Shown: positions 22,165-33,862 of the stretch, piece by piece
Layout of the letters: every line of letters starts with the position of its first letter
Position numbering within the stretch: the first letter of the stretch is position 1
Assembly (NCBI GenBank): GCA_025531455.1
Contig: JAMYHL010000002.1
Span: forward strand, 1,178,001 to 1,242,000
Source of the DNA: Apiotrichum sp. Y4204
Lineage: Eukaryota; Basidiomycota; Tremellomycetes; Trichosporonales; Trichosporonaceae
DNA length: 64,000 nt
Direction: 5' to 3'
Notes under the pieces: generated by a model
What the model was told of the DNA's origin: nothing
What the model saw: only the letters and a program-made list of their open reading frames with translations
Database searches by the model: none
Program-made: the position numbers and the translations under genes

Positions 22165-24439
22165 CTAGGCATCGTTGATCTTGAGGGGGATCTCGACACG
22201 CCACACGAGCGCATGGGTATCCTCCTTTCCAAAATGGTTGTTACTGACCGCGAACACAAAGTAGTCGTCCGGATTCGCTGGATCTTGACAATTAGCGACC
22301 GCGATGCTGCCCCACGTCCCGGCAAGGTTTGCGGGGGCGAGGGAGAATCGCGCGAGCTGCGCGCCGTCTAGCAAATCAATCCACGGGACGGGTACTGCGG
22401 CGTGCACATCGGCCTTCAGCGCGCCGTTCGGCGCCACCGCGTCGTACCCCGTCGTATACGCCATGTGCGCGATATCAGTTGCGCCCGCCGTCGAGAGCAG
22501 GTAGAATCGCTCATTCTTCTCATCCCCGGCCAAGACCATAAACGTATCGTCGGAGAGGTAATGCACCTCTCCGGCAGGGAGCGGGGCGCCGTCCGGCCCG
22601 AGGGGAAGCTCAACGACGTACGAGTGCGCGAGCGTCGCGTTTCCCGACGAAACGTCGTACGCGAGGAGACGGGAGTATCGCCCCGCGCCGCCCGCCGAGT
22701 CCTGGAGCAGCGCACTCGCGAGGAGGACATACACGCGCTGGCGGTCCGTGCTCATCGTGAGTCCCGAGAAGCCTCGGCCCGGCGCGCGCCCCTTGTCCAC
22801 ACCCGTACCGGCGTCAATCGAGAACACGACCTCGTCCCCTCTCCGCGGGATGAACGCGGGCGGTGCGGCGAAACGCCGCAGCATGACCGCCTCCTTGGAC
22901 ATTTTGAGCAGGCTCGGGGCGTACCCCTCCGCAACCCAGAATGTCGTATCGGGGTTCATCGCCAGCCCCTGCGAGTCGGCGCTCTGCCGCCGCCCGTCGC
23001 TCTCGGACGGCCGCGGAACTGGTTCACTCCCGTTACCCGCCCACGTCGCGTCCTTGCCCGTGATGTACCGCGCGCCAAACTCCTTGTACGCCAGGGTCCA
23101 GGGGATAGAGAAGTTGGTGAGCGTTCCGCCCGCGGCGGACGCGCCGGTGTGCGGATGCAGCTCAAAGTTGAGGTAGCTGTACCGCTGGACAAAGTCTTCC
23201 GTTCCGCCGAGCCCGCGGTCCGGCTGGATGAGCATCTGGCCGGTGAACCCGCGGTCGGCGGGCCACAGACCGATAAAGTGCAGCGCGCCGACGGCGCCGA
23301 CGCTGTGGTTCAAAAAGTCGGGGAGCGTGGCGGGGATGGCGCCGGCCGCTGCCAGGCCCTTGTTGATGAACGTGTGTCCGCCAATTGTCACGGTTGCGGA
23401 GGGTGCAGGCGACGAGGTCGCGCTCGGCAGCGCAGCGGTGTTTCCCGTGGTGGTAGCGTTCGGGAGAGCGGTGACGTTCTGCGTCGTCGTCGCGTTCGGT
23501 ATCGATGTCACGCTGGATACAAGGGTGGGGACGGTCGCGGTAGATTCCGGGACAGGGACAGCGGTGTTCTCCACTGGGGTCGTAGCGCTCTCCAGAGGCG
23601 TCATTGACGAGGAGCTGCCTGTTGGGACTGAAACCGCGGTGTTTAAGGCGGTGGTGGACTGCGAAGTCTGAGTCGCGGGGTTGGTCTCAGGCTGCACGAC
23701 TGTCTCCGACGAGGCTCCGGATGGAGGTGTAGGCTGCGGGGTAGTGGACATCTCGGGCTGCGGCTGAGTGTCTGTGGTCTCCGGCTGCAGGACTGTCTCC
23801 GACGAGGAGTAGGATGGGGGTGTAGGCTGCGGGGTAGTGGACATCTCGGGCTGCGGCTGAGTGTCTGTGCTCCCCGGCTGCGGGGAGGCCGTCGTGATGG
23901 CAGGCTCCGACGGGGTGACGGGCTGAACACTTGTCGGCGCCGGCTCAGTAGTCGAGACCAAAAGCTGAGGCGCGGTAACCTCTGCGCGGGGCCAGCACTG
24001 CATCCCGCGGATACGCTGCCACCCGAGCCCGTTCTCGCGGAGGAAGCGGGGCAGGCTGAAATGTTGTCTGTCGGTGACGGTCGGTGATGTCTGGTTGTGC
24101 TGCGCGATGACAAAGGTACACAACCGCTCGCCGTCGCCGCTGAGGTCCCACGGCGCGAAGACGGTGCCGTTCCTGGGACGGCCGTTCCAGAGCTGCGCGT
24201 TCGAGGTGCCAGTGACGAGGGTGCCTTCCTGCGGCCACCCCGACTGATGTCAGTGAGGAAAGAATAGGGGGACGCACGGAGAGAATTGAGACGGTCGTGA
24301 GGAGCTCGCCGCGCCCGGCGCCCGCGATCCATTGAGGAACGTAGTCTGTGTCCCGCTCGACGAGGGCGTGCCGGCTGTCAAGCGCGACGGGCGATGCGGT
24401 GGCCGTGAGCGCCACAACCAGCGCGGGAATCAGCAGCAT
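22165..24439 (-). CDS. secreted phytase-like (esterase-like) protein with Ser/Thr/Pro linker
   Basis: About 746 residues in two exons (24278-24439 and 22165-24243). The N-terminus MLLIPALVVALTATASP is a signal peptide. About 130 residues of unrecognised sequence follow (contains QWIAGAGRGELLTTVSI and NGTVFAPWDLSGDGERLC). A linker rich in Ser, Thr, Pro and Gln comes next, likely O-glycosylated, with a 93-bp tandem duplication. The C-terminal 400 residues fit the phytase-like/esterase-like fold: LWPADRGFTGQMLIQPDRG, FWVAEGYAPSLLKMS, GRGFSGLTMSTD, a Tyr-rich YSRLLAYDVSSGNATL, and a closing FAVSNNHFG. The true substrate in fungi is not settled, so the name does not prove phytate hydrolysis. It probably acts outside the cell. 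The stop at 22165-22167 is TAG. Confidence 0.78.
23701..23886 (-). repeat. 93-bp tandem duplication in the linker of the phytase-like gene
   Basis: TGTCTCCGAC recurs at 23701 and 23794, and the sequence between is nearly repeated, giving a 93-bp (31-codon) period. The protein reads TDTQPQPEMSTTPQPTPPS in each copy, with small differences after it (YSSSETVLQ versus GASSETVVQ). Confidence 0.85.
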
Positions 24440-25933
24440 TGTGGGTGAGAGTTGGGTGGGGTCATTTACCATCGCGACACTGCATCTTCTTTCGTTCTTA
24501 TATTCTTTTCATTCTCCTTCTCTGTTCCTCGTCTCCCACTCTTCTGGACATGATTGCCACGGAAGAGGAACAAACGCGATCTCACCTTCACAACGGACGA
24601 GGAGCAAACGCTACCTTTATATCTTCGTAGAACGCCGTCCCAGACCCGAGGTTTGGTGAGCTGCGTTTAGGGTTAGAGTTGTGGTGACACCACCCTCTCT
24701 CGACGGGAAAGAGGTGAAGCACACTCTGAAGCATCAAGCACGGCCGTCTGAGAGCAACGGGGACACAGCGCTTGAACTCGGGTCCCTCATTTTATTAGGA
24801 TGAAACACGGACGTTGCTGAGACGCAGCCTCACGTAATGAATGTGGCACCAGAGCGGGATCGGGGCACTCCGAGGCAGGGTATGCACGGCAAGCGGAAAG
24901 GCACATTGCTCTTGCTCTTGGGGCATGCGTATTCCGTCCCGTCGCCGTGGAGTGCCGAGCGAGTGCTCCGAGTCTCTTGGATACATAAAAAGCCCAAAGA
25001 GAAAAGTATCTTCGCGCCTTTTCTCTTCCGTCAGAAACCGAGTTTCATTCCACCACCATTCTCCCGTTCCACATGATATACAAAGTGAGTACCCCTCCCA
25101 TTGTCCGTGCACGCTTTCCACTTTCCATCGGATATCGGATGACCACTTGTTCCCTATTAGCTGTACGATTGGGGGCCATCACCCCCAGCCCATGACAGTA
25201 CTCCTTGTCATAACGCTCTGAACCACTACACCCCGACACATTCCCACTCCCCACTCCGCTTGGGCCGTGCTGACAAATTCAGATTGTAGTCTGCGTTGAA
25301 GATGCACTTGATGCACCTGATGCGTCCGGGCATCGCTGGGGAACCTCTGCATGACCCGCTTCTCTGCGGAAGCATACCACCCATTCCCATCTCACCCAGC
25401 CCCACCTCCGCAGGGTGGCATCAATGAGCCCGTCCACTCTCAGTGGCGTTCTGCTGAATCACACCATGGACATCATACGCGTGAGGATGCTTTATTACAC
25501 CCGGACTGGCATGGTCGCCCAATCGCGAAAGGCCCAGGCAGCGTCCTCGAGCTCCTGACCCATCCGGGGTCCGACCTCTGTCAAAAGCGTGTGTCTCGTT
25601 TCCCTGCGCGTCTCGTCTTTCTTCGTCGTCATCTCCTTCTCCTCTTTACGCCTGTCCTCTCTCCCTCAGTACGTCGCACGGATCCAGCGACGTCGTCCAC
25701 AGAAGTCGCTTCTCGCGCGATTGTTCGGGTCAAACGGGCCGCCTGGGTACAGTGGGTAGTTCGGGCAATACTAAACGTCAATGGGAATGAGAATGAGGAT
25801 AGAAAGACGAATGGGAGCAAGGAATAACGGTATGGGATAGAAACTTGATGGAAAAGAGAGCGCAGAGTCCAGTCCCAGGACTTATGGTATATATACAACC
25901 GGCGCGGAAATTATTGATAGATGATAAAAACCG
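24440..25933. other. intergenic, phytase-like promoter and tRNA-Met upstream
   Basis: No supported gene. Single TTTAGGGTTAG near 24667 is too short to be telomeric. A TATATATA box near 25888-25896 lies about 40 bp before the tRNA-Met gene. Confidence 0.5.
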
Positions 25934-26004
25934 GCCCCCTTAGTTTAATGGTAAAACGAAGGTCTCATAATCCTCAGCCCTCAGTTCGATTCTGAGAGGG
26001 GGCA
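25934..26004 (+). tRNA. tRNA-Met (CAT), elongator type, no intron
   Basis: The acceptor GCCCCCT (25934-25940) pairs fully with AGGGGGC (25997-26003), with discriminator A. The anticodon loop CTCATAA has CAT, flanked as in eukaryotic elongator Met tRNAs with the usual T-T pair at 31-39. The T arm is CTCAG TTCGATT CTGAG. The D stem GTTT/AAAC is unusually A/T-rich, and position 27-43 is A-C. Runs of T follow at about 26017 and 26023, serving as Pol III terminators. A TATA box lies upstream. Confidence 0.9.
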
Positions 26005-28481
26005 CAAGAAAGTTACATTTTTGCTTTTTGTTAACAGTCCTACTTCAGAGCTGCGGGAAATCTCCTGGGCCATCGACCCGCGATGATGCTATTGACAATG
26101 CTAGAAGAGGCCAACGAGCATGAGCTAGACTATGAGTAGAAGGTAGCAGTGTTGAAAACTCGGTCGCAGTCAGCCGGTACCTCGGAACTGTACATACACA
26201 CGCGCAAACCACAAGGGGCGGGGTTATGAGACCGTGGAAGTAGACAGAGCCCTGCGTCGCCTATGCCTGTTGACAGACTACGCGCAGGCTATGGCAAACG
26301 CCATTCCCGGACCAAGGTATTCCGTGCCTCTATCAAGTTACCATCCCGAACCGCTCTCCGGGACAGGTCCATCCCTGCTTCCCAGAAGTCTGCGTAGCCA
26401 GTAGAAAGCTGGAACACGACCCACAAAAGTCCCGGAACAAGACCAGAACTCGGGGCGACCTCGGTGGACCGGCGCCGAGAGCCGTTATCGCGCCGATGTC
26501 CGGGTGCCGAGTGCCGATTCACCGAGTGAACTCTAACCAGCGGCAACTAGGACAGGGACCGACAAACCCAACAATGAGGCCGATAACCGACAAGCTTCAA
26601 CCTTGTCTCTTTCTCACTATTCTGCAGATCACAAGATCTCATCTTGCTGCAAAACGGCTTCAGCTGGCCGTGCCTGCGTACCTCTTCCTGCGTACCTCTT
26701 TCCTCTGTTCAACGTCCACGGCGCGTCCATGCATCCATTCCTTCGGGTTGAGCAGAGCTTCTCGAGTAGCGTCCGGGGAATCCGGACGTGCGGACGCGTG
26801 ACCATTCTACGACGGATGTCAGGACGAGAAAGTAGAGTAAGTCAGGACGAGAGAATCAATTGGGGGAAGCTGTTTTTTCCGCGACTGCGTCGCGTCGATT
26901 CGATAAGACAAGCGTCCTCCTGCGCGCGCTATGAGAACTCGCCATCCGTATCCTCGTTCCGCGATCCACGGTGCTTGTTCTATCCGCAAACCGCGACGAG
27001 ACGAGCCGCGCTACGAGCCGCGGGCTAACGGCACGGCGCGGATAGATGTAGCCGGCCTCAGATGTAGAGCACAGTGATCACGGCGATCGCGCGATCGCTA
27101 GCGAAACACACTCGCGATTCGCGCGCAACTTAGATGACAAGCGCAAACAGTTTGGAGATAGCGTCCGGGGTCTTGCATCCGTGAGACAGCCGAGAAGCTT
27201 ACCTGATCTGATGATCTGATGAGCTGATGATTAATGAGATGCTGTCAGCACTTCGGTCCGCGCATGCCAAGTCGCAAGTTTGGGTCAGCTGCATGCCGCG
27301 ATGCCGTGATCCGAGATGAGAAGACCGCTGGGTGGGCGTGTGTGAAGGGGCGGTGGTGAGGGGCACCATGTGGGGCGCTGTGGAGGCTTCTGATGGTGGT
27401 GAGCAGGTGACCAAAACAGAAGCGGTTTGAACGACCAAGATTGGCTGGATGGATGGAACAGTTGGGAGGCGCGTTTCGCATCGCCCGACGGCCGACATGA
27501 CAGGAACGAGATTTCTGATCACGCGCTGCGTAGTGCATGCATACGGAAGTGGTGCCGGATGGAGTTTTACGTTAGGAAATAGCAGGCACAAGGTTTGTGA
27601 AACGCGTGTTCCATTTCATCAGTTTGCGCTATTCATTGCCCAACAAGGCTGTCCGTCAACGTTTCGGTCCTGCTCCCATGAGGGTGGGCATTTCAGCTGC
27701 TTCCCAAACAGTACTGCAAGCGACGCTTTTGGCCTGTGGACTTGCGGATAGAGAACAGCAACAACTAGCATTCGATCGTACCATACCAGGAGCCGTGCCT
27801 CATCCGCGACACCTCGATCCCAACGACGGGCACATGTGCCCACGTCTCCTAGGTCTCCTTAGGTCTCCTCAACCTCCAGCTCAAAATAGCGGAACGAGGA
27901 TATTACCTATTCCGACGGGTCACGCGCCGGTGGCTCGCAGGGTATGGACAGCACAAGGTTGCAGGGCCGCAGAGCAGACGCGCAGGGACAACATTAGCAT
28001 CTTATCACCCGGCAAGTCTTATCGTGTGAGCCGGTGACTCTCGTGCAGAGTACCAAAGTCGGCGCAAGGAACGCGTCCCCAACAGATTTCGAAGGTTTGT
28101 CAACCGGCGACTGGAAGCAGGGATGGCGCAGAAGATCAGAAGGAGACCGAGGCCGACAGGGACGAGAATAGATGAGGCGCGAGACGCGAAGCAAAACCCG
28201 GATCAGTCGGACGCGATTGCGCGTGCTAGCGGTAGCGCTGTTGCTAGCGGGTTAATGTGCGTTGAGTCGTCGACTAACCTTGTCCAGGCTCGCCCGACTG
28301 GTCGACTACCCATCATCCCAACAACATTGACCCGTCTCGCTGCAAGTTGCAAGCTGCATGTTGCCTCTGGACACCTCTCGAACAACGATATAAAGCGCGT
28401 CCTCGACATGTCTTTTCATCCACCAGCCCTCCCCTCGCCCGCTCCAGTCCCAGTTCCTCTCCCCAGCTCCTCCTGGTAACC
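26005..28481. other. 2.5-kb intergenic stretch, no gene seen
   Basis: No frame is supported. The 16-bp perfect palindrome GCGATCGCGCGATCGC lies at 27083-27098. The right end contains the lipase promoter with TATAAA at 28389-28394. Confidence 0.5.
28389..28394 (+). promoter_or_regulatory. TATA box of the lipase gene
   Basis: TATAAA sits 88 bp before the start codon, followed by a CT-rich leader (28410-28470). Confidence 0.6.
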
Positions 28482-29537
28482 ATGCTGTTCCAAGCCCTTG
28501 TATCCCTCTTGGCGGCCGGGAGCGCGCTCGCGAACCCCGTGCCCCGCGCCAACACCGCCGGAGTCACAACTCTGTCCTCAGAGATGGTGACACCCTGGCG
28601 CGAGCTGGCCTTCTACTCGGCTGCGGCGTACTGCTCCTCCGACTCGATCTGGGGATGGCGCTGCGGCGACAGCTGCTCGAACATTGGCAGGCCGAGCATC
28701 CTCACCACGGGCGGGAACAACCAGAACAACCCTTACTGTGAGTGATGAGAGATCGCCCTTGGCATCAGTAGACTAACATCAGACTTTGTCGCGAACAACG
28801 GCTCGCACGTCATTGTCTCGATCTCGGGGACCAACCCCTTCTCGCCGCTGTCCATTGCCAACGACCTCGACTTCCCCATGATCAGCATGGAGAACGGGCA
28901 CTTCCCAGGCTCGGGCAGCGCGCAGGTGCACGGCGGGTTCTACAAGACATTCAAGCGCATGGTGAACAACATTGACCAGGCCGTCGCGGGGCAGGTGAAC
29001 GCTGGGATCACAAACATTATCGTTACGGGACACTCGCTCGGTGCGGCGCTTGGGGCGCTCACGGCGGTGCACCTGCAGAAGATCTACCCTCAGACGAATG
29101 TCGTGTCGCGCGGGTTTGCCAGCCCGCGCGTGGGGAACAAGGCGTGGGCCAACTATGTTGACGCAACGCTCGGCGACCGCGCGCAGCACATGATCAACTT
29201 CAACGACGTTATCCCCCAGCTGCCCCCGCGCGAGTGGGGCTTCCAGCAGTCGAGCAACGAGATCTGGATCAACAGCCACGTCGGGAACAGCTTTGTCTCG
29301 TGCCCTGGACAGGAGAACGAGGTGAGCTGAAACTGAGTCGGCAAACACAAGTGCTGACGGGCAGAACTGCCAGAACAAGCTGGGCCTCGTCGGACAAGTC
29401 ACCTCCATCGCAAAGTACCTTTCCGTTGCGGTCCACCTCGGCCCGTACGATGGTGTCTGGTAAGTCGTGACGAGTCGACTGAGTGATTGCCAGCGCTAAC
29501 GTTGCACAGGATCTCCAACCTCAACTGCAAGAACTAG
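28482..29537 (+). CDS. secreted class 3 lipase/esterase
   Basis: About 308 residues in four exons. The signal peptide is MLFQALVSLLAAGSALA, then a short propeptide NPVPRA. The lipase_3 fold is clear: a Cys-rich start (YCSSDSIWGWRCGDSC), a strand SHVIVSISGTNPFS with the oxyanion region, and nucleophile Ser in VTGHSLGAALGALTA (DNA about 29022-29060). The likely acid Asp is in FNDVIPQLPP and the catalytic His in NSHVGNSFVSC, which is also the order in Rhizomucor-type lipases. Introns begin at about 28738, 29321 and 29461. It may act on triglycerides or feruloyl esters; sequence alone does not tell. TATAAA lies at 28389. Confidence 0.9.
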
Positions 29538-29812
29538 GGAAACATGGGAACAATGCGGCGCGGCCGCGCGGGGCGAATGGCATTGAATGGTCAAATTGGG
29601 AGTGTGTACATATTATAAGGGTTAAAGGGAGGCCGGCGAGCCTCATTTGGGTAATTGGGAAGTCATGGGTCTAAAGCTCAGATAAACGAGTTGAATGAGA
29701 GCATGAACGAGGACGTAATGTCGTTATGCGCAATGATAATGGATGAACGAATGAAGGATGGACGATGGAGCAACACGACGCTATTTGATGGAAGCGGTGC
29801 AGTGGGTAATCG

Positions 29813-30417
29813 CTATGTCTGGTCGAGCTTGATGTATCCTCCCTGGCCCTTCTCTTCGTCGCCCCCCCGCGTACTCGGCTTCCAGCGCGGCCCACAGCAC
29901 CATACAGCACTGGCGACCGCACTCCCGGCCCAGGTGACATTGTCCGCAATCGCGCGTCCCACCTGTCGGGCCGTCATCGCTGCCGACTCTTTGGCGTGCT
30001 GGAAGAGCGTCTGGTTCATGTCGCCAAGCTTCGCAAAGTCCATTGTCGTGATCATCGCGATGAGCGTGTCTCCCGCAACGACCTTGTCGCTGTCGCTCAG
30101 GTTCTCGCCCTCGCCGTCGCCATCGCTGTCTGTAATCCAGCTCTCGGGGGTGATCGCGCGCGGAATTCCATCAGGCGTGCACCGCACCCACTCGCTGCCG
30201 AGGTACAGCTCCAAATGCTCGGGGGCGACGCCGGCCTGCTTCGCGAGGTATTCCTTCATCCACTGCTGTCAGGGCTTGTGTTAAAGCTGGGATTTGTGAT
30301 CGACTCCCCAGGACTTACATCCAGCCCGAAGCGGAAACGGCCGCAGCGGATGACACACGACGCCGTGCACTTGCCCAGCTGGGGGTATGCGATGATGACG
30401 GTTATGGGTGGGCACAT
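29813..30417 (-). CDS. unknown small protein, two exons
   Basis: About 182 residues. Exon 1 codes MCPPITVIIAYPQLGK and ends FRFGLD, with donor GTAAGT. Exon 2 begins QWMKEYLAKQAGVAPEHLEL. The frame joins exactly (GAT then CAG TGG). Reading on, it has a strand-loop pattern (LELYLGSEWVRC, then DKVVAGDTLIAMI) that faintly recalls a ubiquitin-like fold, then an Ala-rich helical segment with several Cys (VWCCGP). I recognise no family. Coding support comes from the clean splice junction and codon use, not from homology. It overlaps no other gene and is convergent with the lipase gene. Confidence 0.6.
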
Positions 30418-32956
30418 GGTGGGTTTGGAAGGTGGAAGCTGAGTGTTGGGTCGGGGGTGTGGTGAAGATGTTGGTGTGACCTTTATGTACTACGAAGAGA
30501 TGAGTGACAGTTGCCACCCACACACATCCACGCAGCACCGCCCTTGTCACTATTGATGATCCATAAATTGTTGATTGCGATAATGTCTTAGTTCAACTCG
30601 ATTGTGCACAGCATGTTAAGCATCTTTTCTGTTAGCTCTGCTTGGCTCTGGTAGTCGTAGGTCGACGGGACGCGGCACGGGATGCGGAATGCGGCGCGCG
30701 TCCCTGGAACACTGGTTTCTGTTGCCTGAAGGGACATTCAGCATTGGTTCAACTCATCCTTATTGACGGTTGAGCAAGGCGCTGCCTTGCTGGCAACAGA
30801 GCAGGATGATCGGATTGCGATGCTTGAGGTCGTTCATGTACAATTCATGTACACGTTGGCCACATGTCCTCGTTGCCTTGTGGACGTGGAGTTGGAATGT
30901 CGTGGTGGCGACACCTACACAGTGCATACTGCACACTAGTACACCGGTCGACGTGGCGGTGGCGATGAGCGTCAGTGCCACCGTTCACTGTGCGGGGGGC
31001 GTCGTGGCAGTCCACTCCGACGTGTCGGCCTCATCGAGCCGCGCTCGACATCACGATCTCAGGTCCAGAAGACAGCAAACAGCTGATCTGCAGCTTGTTA
31101 GCTGGATCTAGCTGGAGCCAGGAATCAGGCCACACGCTGACTGTCCTACAAACAGTCGAGTCTCGGGCTTCTACAGTTGCCGTACTCCAAGTGATGGGAA
31201 CGATTCCAGTAATTCAGAGATTGCGTTATCGATCGTGCTGACTCCGTTCGGGGGTCTTCACCAGTTCCACCCTGGAGCACGCCCATGGTCCTGCAAATGG
31301 CAGCGCTCTGATCCTCTGATACCATGTGCAGTGTGTGAGTGCGAGGCTGTGGGATGTGAAGGCGAAGAGCAAGTCACAGATGGACGATGCCCAGACGGTC
31401 TAGCACACTTCACATACTCACAGCACAGTGCCTAGAGGCGCGCCTCACAGTCCCTAGGCGCGGACACATCTCGGCGGAGACATTGCCTGTAGTGACTCGG
31501 CAGTCTGCGCACGCTGTTGTAGATTGGATGAAGCGGTGCGCGCGTACGCTTGTATCTCGTGTTGCCTCGCATTTGGCAAGAGTGACCAGGAACTCACTGT
31601 GCTTGGCAGAGTGATACGGCTCCCGTCGCCCGTGCTCAACAGACGAAGTCACCGCGCCTGCACATACCCAACGTGAAACTGACCGCCAACCGGCCAAGTG
31701 TTGGTGCGATCTGTAGCACGCGAGCGCCTAGAGTCCAGCCAGACTCGCGTGCGCACATCGCTTTCCAAAGGCAGGCTTGCCAGTCGGTGTCCTCCTCTGC
31801 TGCTCTACCGTGGGCTCAGACTAACCGGGAGAGTTGCACACCGCGGCTGTGCCAAGCCAACACCGTTCCAGCGATCCGCGAGGTGAGATCTGTTGATTGA
31901 CGTGCGCAGGATGTGACGCAAAGTGTCCTCAGTACCTCAGTCCGGGGGTTGCTGGCAGTGCAGAGCATGCGGCTTGTGTGACCGTCTGGGTTTGGAATAC
32001 TGAGGAACCCTGCGAAGTATGTTACAGTTGGCGGCGGTTGTATACTGTAAGCTGTATCCCCCCCTAGGTTTCCCCCCGAAGAGCAGGCAAGGTGGGATAG
32101 CACTTTCTCTCACAAGTGCACCGCGTGCACATTTGCCATCCTGGTAGAAGATGACATCTCTATGGCACAGTACTGGCGAGCAACATCGACACATTCCAAT
32201 GACCTCCCAACCTTTAGCGCTGTATGCTGGCGCTCAGCACTGCGAACGCACTGTAGCTGTGGTGCGTATCAACTCATCGCTGAGTCACATTCACGACTGA
32301 AGAAGACTGGAGCAGGATCCAAGATCCGGGCAAGATCACGTCCTGCAAGTTGGGCACGGCACAAGGTGCGGGCCAAGAACTCGGTGCCGTGTGGAGTCGA
32401 GAGGCATGGTAGCGTCCGAGTGCCTACATTCTCCCACTGTTTTCAAGAGATCGAGACGAACTACTCCTTGTGCGCACTTAGGGCGTGCGTGCACTTCATG
32501 TTTGCAGAGTATGCAGTGCGCAGTGGGTATGGTAAGAGTTGCTTCGGGATGTAGGGCGATGCAGGGCTTGGCTGGCACCGCCGGCGGACCTGTGTGCACA
32601 CTTTGTGCTGAAACGCGTCCAACTCTGAAACGGCCACCACGGTGGGGTGCTTTTTGGCACTGCCACCCGTCCTTTGAAAGGCACATTGTCCTGCTGCATC
32701 GTCTTGGGTCCCCTTGTCCATCTACCTTTCACACTCCTCGTCATATCCCATACATGCGGTCATGTTGGCCACCGGCCACCGGTGGGTCCGGAGGTGGTAT
32801 ATAAGCCCCAGTGTGCGCCATTTCTTCTCCCCATCAACCAACACCTCTGCTCTCTTGTCTTCTCCCCCTGGCTGGCCCAGTACACTCACGCTTCTTACTC
32901 ACTCCACCTTGACGGTATCTCCTTGACGGACCCTCTAACCACACCCAACTCACAAA
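30418..32956. other. 2.5-kb intergenic stretch, no gene seen
   Basis: No supported gene or mobile element remnant. The perfect palindrome GAGGCGCGCCTC is at 31435-31446. The last 200 bp hold the promoter of the copper monooxygenase gene, with TATATAA at 32798-32804. Confidence 0.5.
32798..32804 (+). promoter_or_regulatory. TATA box of the LPMO gene
   Basis: TATATAAG lies 159 bp before the start codon, just after a GGCCACC direct repeat, and is followed by a CT-rich leader. Confidence 0.6.
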
Positions 32957-33862
32957 ATGCTCCCCTCGTACACAGTCGCCCTCACCGCGCTCCTTGCCGT
33001 TCTCTCCGCGGTCCCCGCGTACGCACACATGGAAATGCTCGAGCCCGCGCCCTTCCGCTCAAAGAACAACAAGAGCCCCGGCGTCCAGATCGACTACAGC
33101 ATGACCGAGCCGCTCAAGCCGGACGGCTCCGATTTCCCATGCAAGGGCTACCACAAGGACTTTGACGGGCCCTCCGGTGCGCCAACGACATCCATCGCGG
33201 CTGGCAGCTCCGCCTCCATCACTCTGGGAGGTAGCGCGATCCACGGCGGCGGCTCGTGCCAAATCTCCATCTCGCACGACAAGGGAACCTCCTGGGAAGT
33301 CCTCAAGAGCTTCCACGGAAACTGTCCCTCGGCACCAGGCGCGACGCTCAACTACGACATGCCAGCCGACGTGCAGGCCGGCAAGGCCATCCTCGCATGG
33401 ACCTGGTTCGGAAAGCAGGGCGGCCGTCCAGAGATGTACATGAACTGCGCCGCCGTGGAGATTACCGGCGGCGGCGGTGCGCCCGCCAAGCGCGCGGCCC
33501 GCCCCGCAATGTTCCGCGCCAATACGGGAACCTCGTGCATGACCGTCAGCGACACGGACGTCAAGTTCCCCGACCCCGGGGCTAATGTCGAGGAGGCCCC
33601 CGGTGCGAATCTCCAGCTTCCCCAGGGTGATTGCGGCGCCGCTGGGCCCGCTGGGCCCGCTTCACCGCCCGCCGGAAAGCCCGAGGCTGTCGCCGCCCCG
33701 CCTGCCGAGAAGCCCAAGGAGCAGGGGGCTGCTGGCATTAAGGAGACAAATGTCCAGCTGGCTGGCGCAAAGGGACAGGCCCCAGCCGGTGGCGAGCCCC
33801 CCGCTGAGGTCAAGGCCAGGAACCCCCAGTGCAAGCGCTGGCGCCGCAAGGGGTCCGCATAG
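32957..33862 (+). CDS. secreted AA11-type lytic polysaccharide monooxygenase
   Basis: 301 residues without introns. The signal peptide MLPSYTVALTALLAVLSAVPAYA is cut before His24, giving a mature N-terminal His1 that can form the copper brace. The second His is His96 in GSAIHGGGSCQ, and the axial Tyr is Tyr161 in EMYMNCAAVEI. Other family marks are PFRSKNN, DFPCKGY, SISHDKGTSWEV and AWTWFGK. Enzymes of this type cleave chitin oxidatively (family knowledge). After about residue 170 comes a Pro/Ala/Gly-rich linker of some 115 residues, ending in a basic stretch (PQCKRWRRKGSA). No chitin-binding module and no GPI signal are seen. The intron-free structure is unusual among neighbours. Confidence 0.86.
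   Translation: MLPSYTVALTALLAVLSAVPAYAHMEMLEPAPFRSKNNKSPGVQIDYSMTEPLKPDGSDFPCKGYHKDFDGPSGAPTTSIAAGSSASITLGGSAIHGGGSCQISISHDKGTSWEVLKSFHGNCPSAPGATLNYDMPADVQAGKAILAWTWFGKQGGRPEMYMNCAAVEITGGGGAPAKRAARPAMFRANTGTSCMTVSDTDVKFPDPGANVEEAPGANLQLPQGDCGAAGPAGPASPPAGKPEAVAAPPAEKPKEQGAAGIKETNVQLAGAKGQAPAGGEPPAEVKARNPQCKRWRRKGSA

Noticed and set aside
24660..24680. Telomere-like TTTAGGGTTAG
   Set aside because: Only one imperfect unit, with no array.
25351..25827. 158-codon open frame upstream of tRNA-Met
   Set aside because: No domain, mixed composition and no neighbouring exons; not convincing as a gene.
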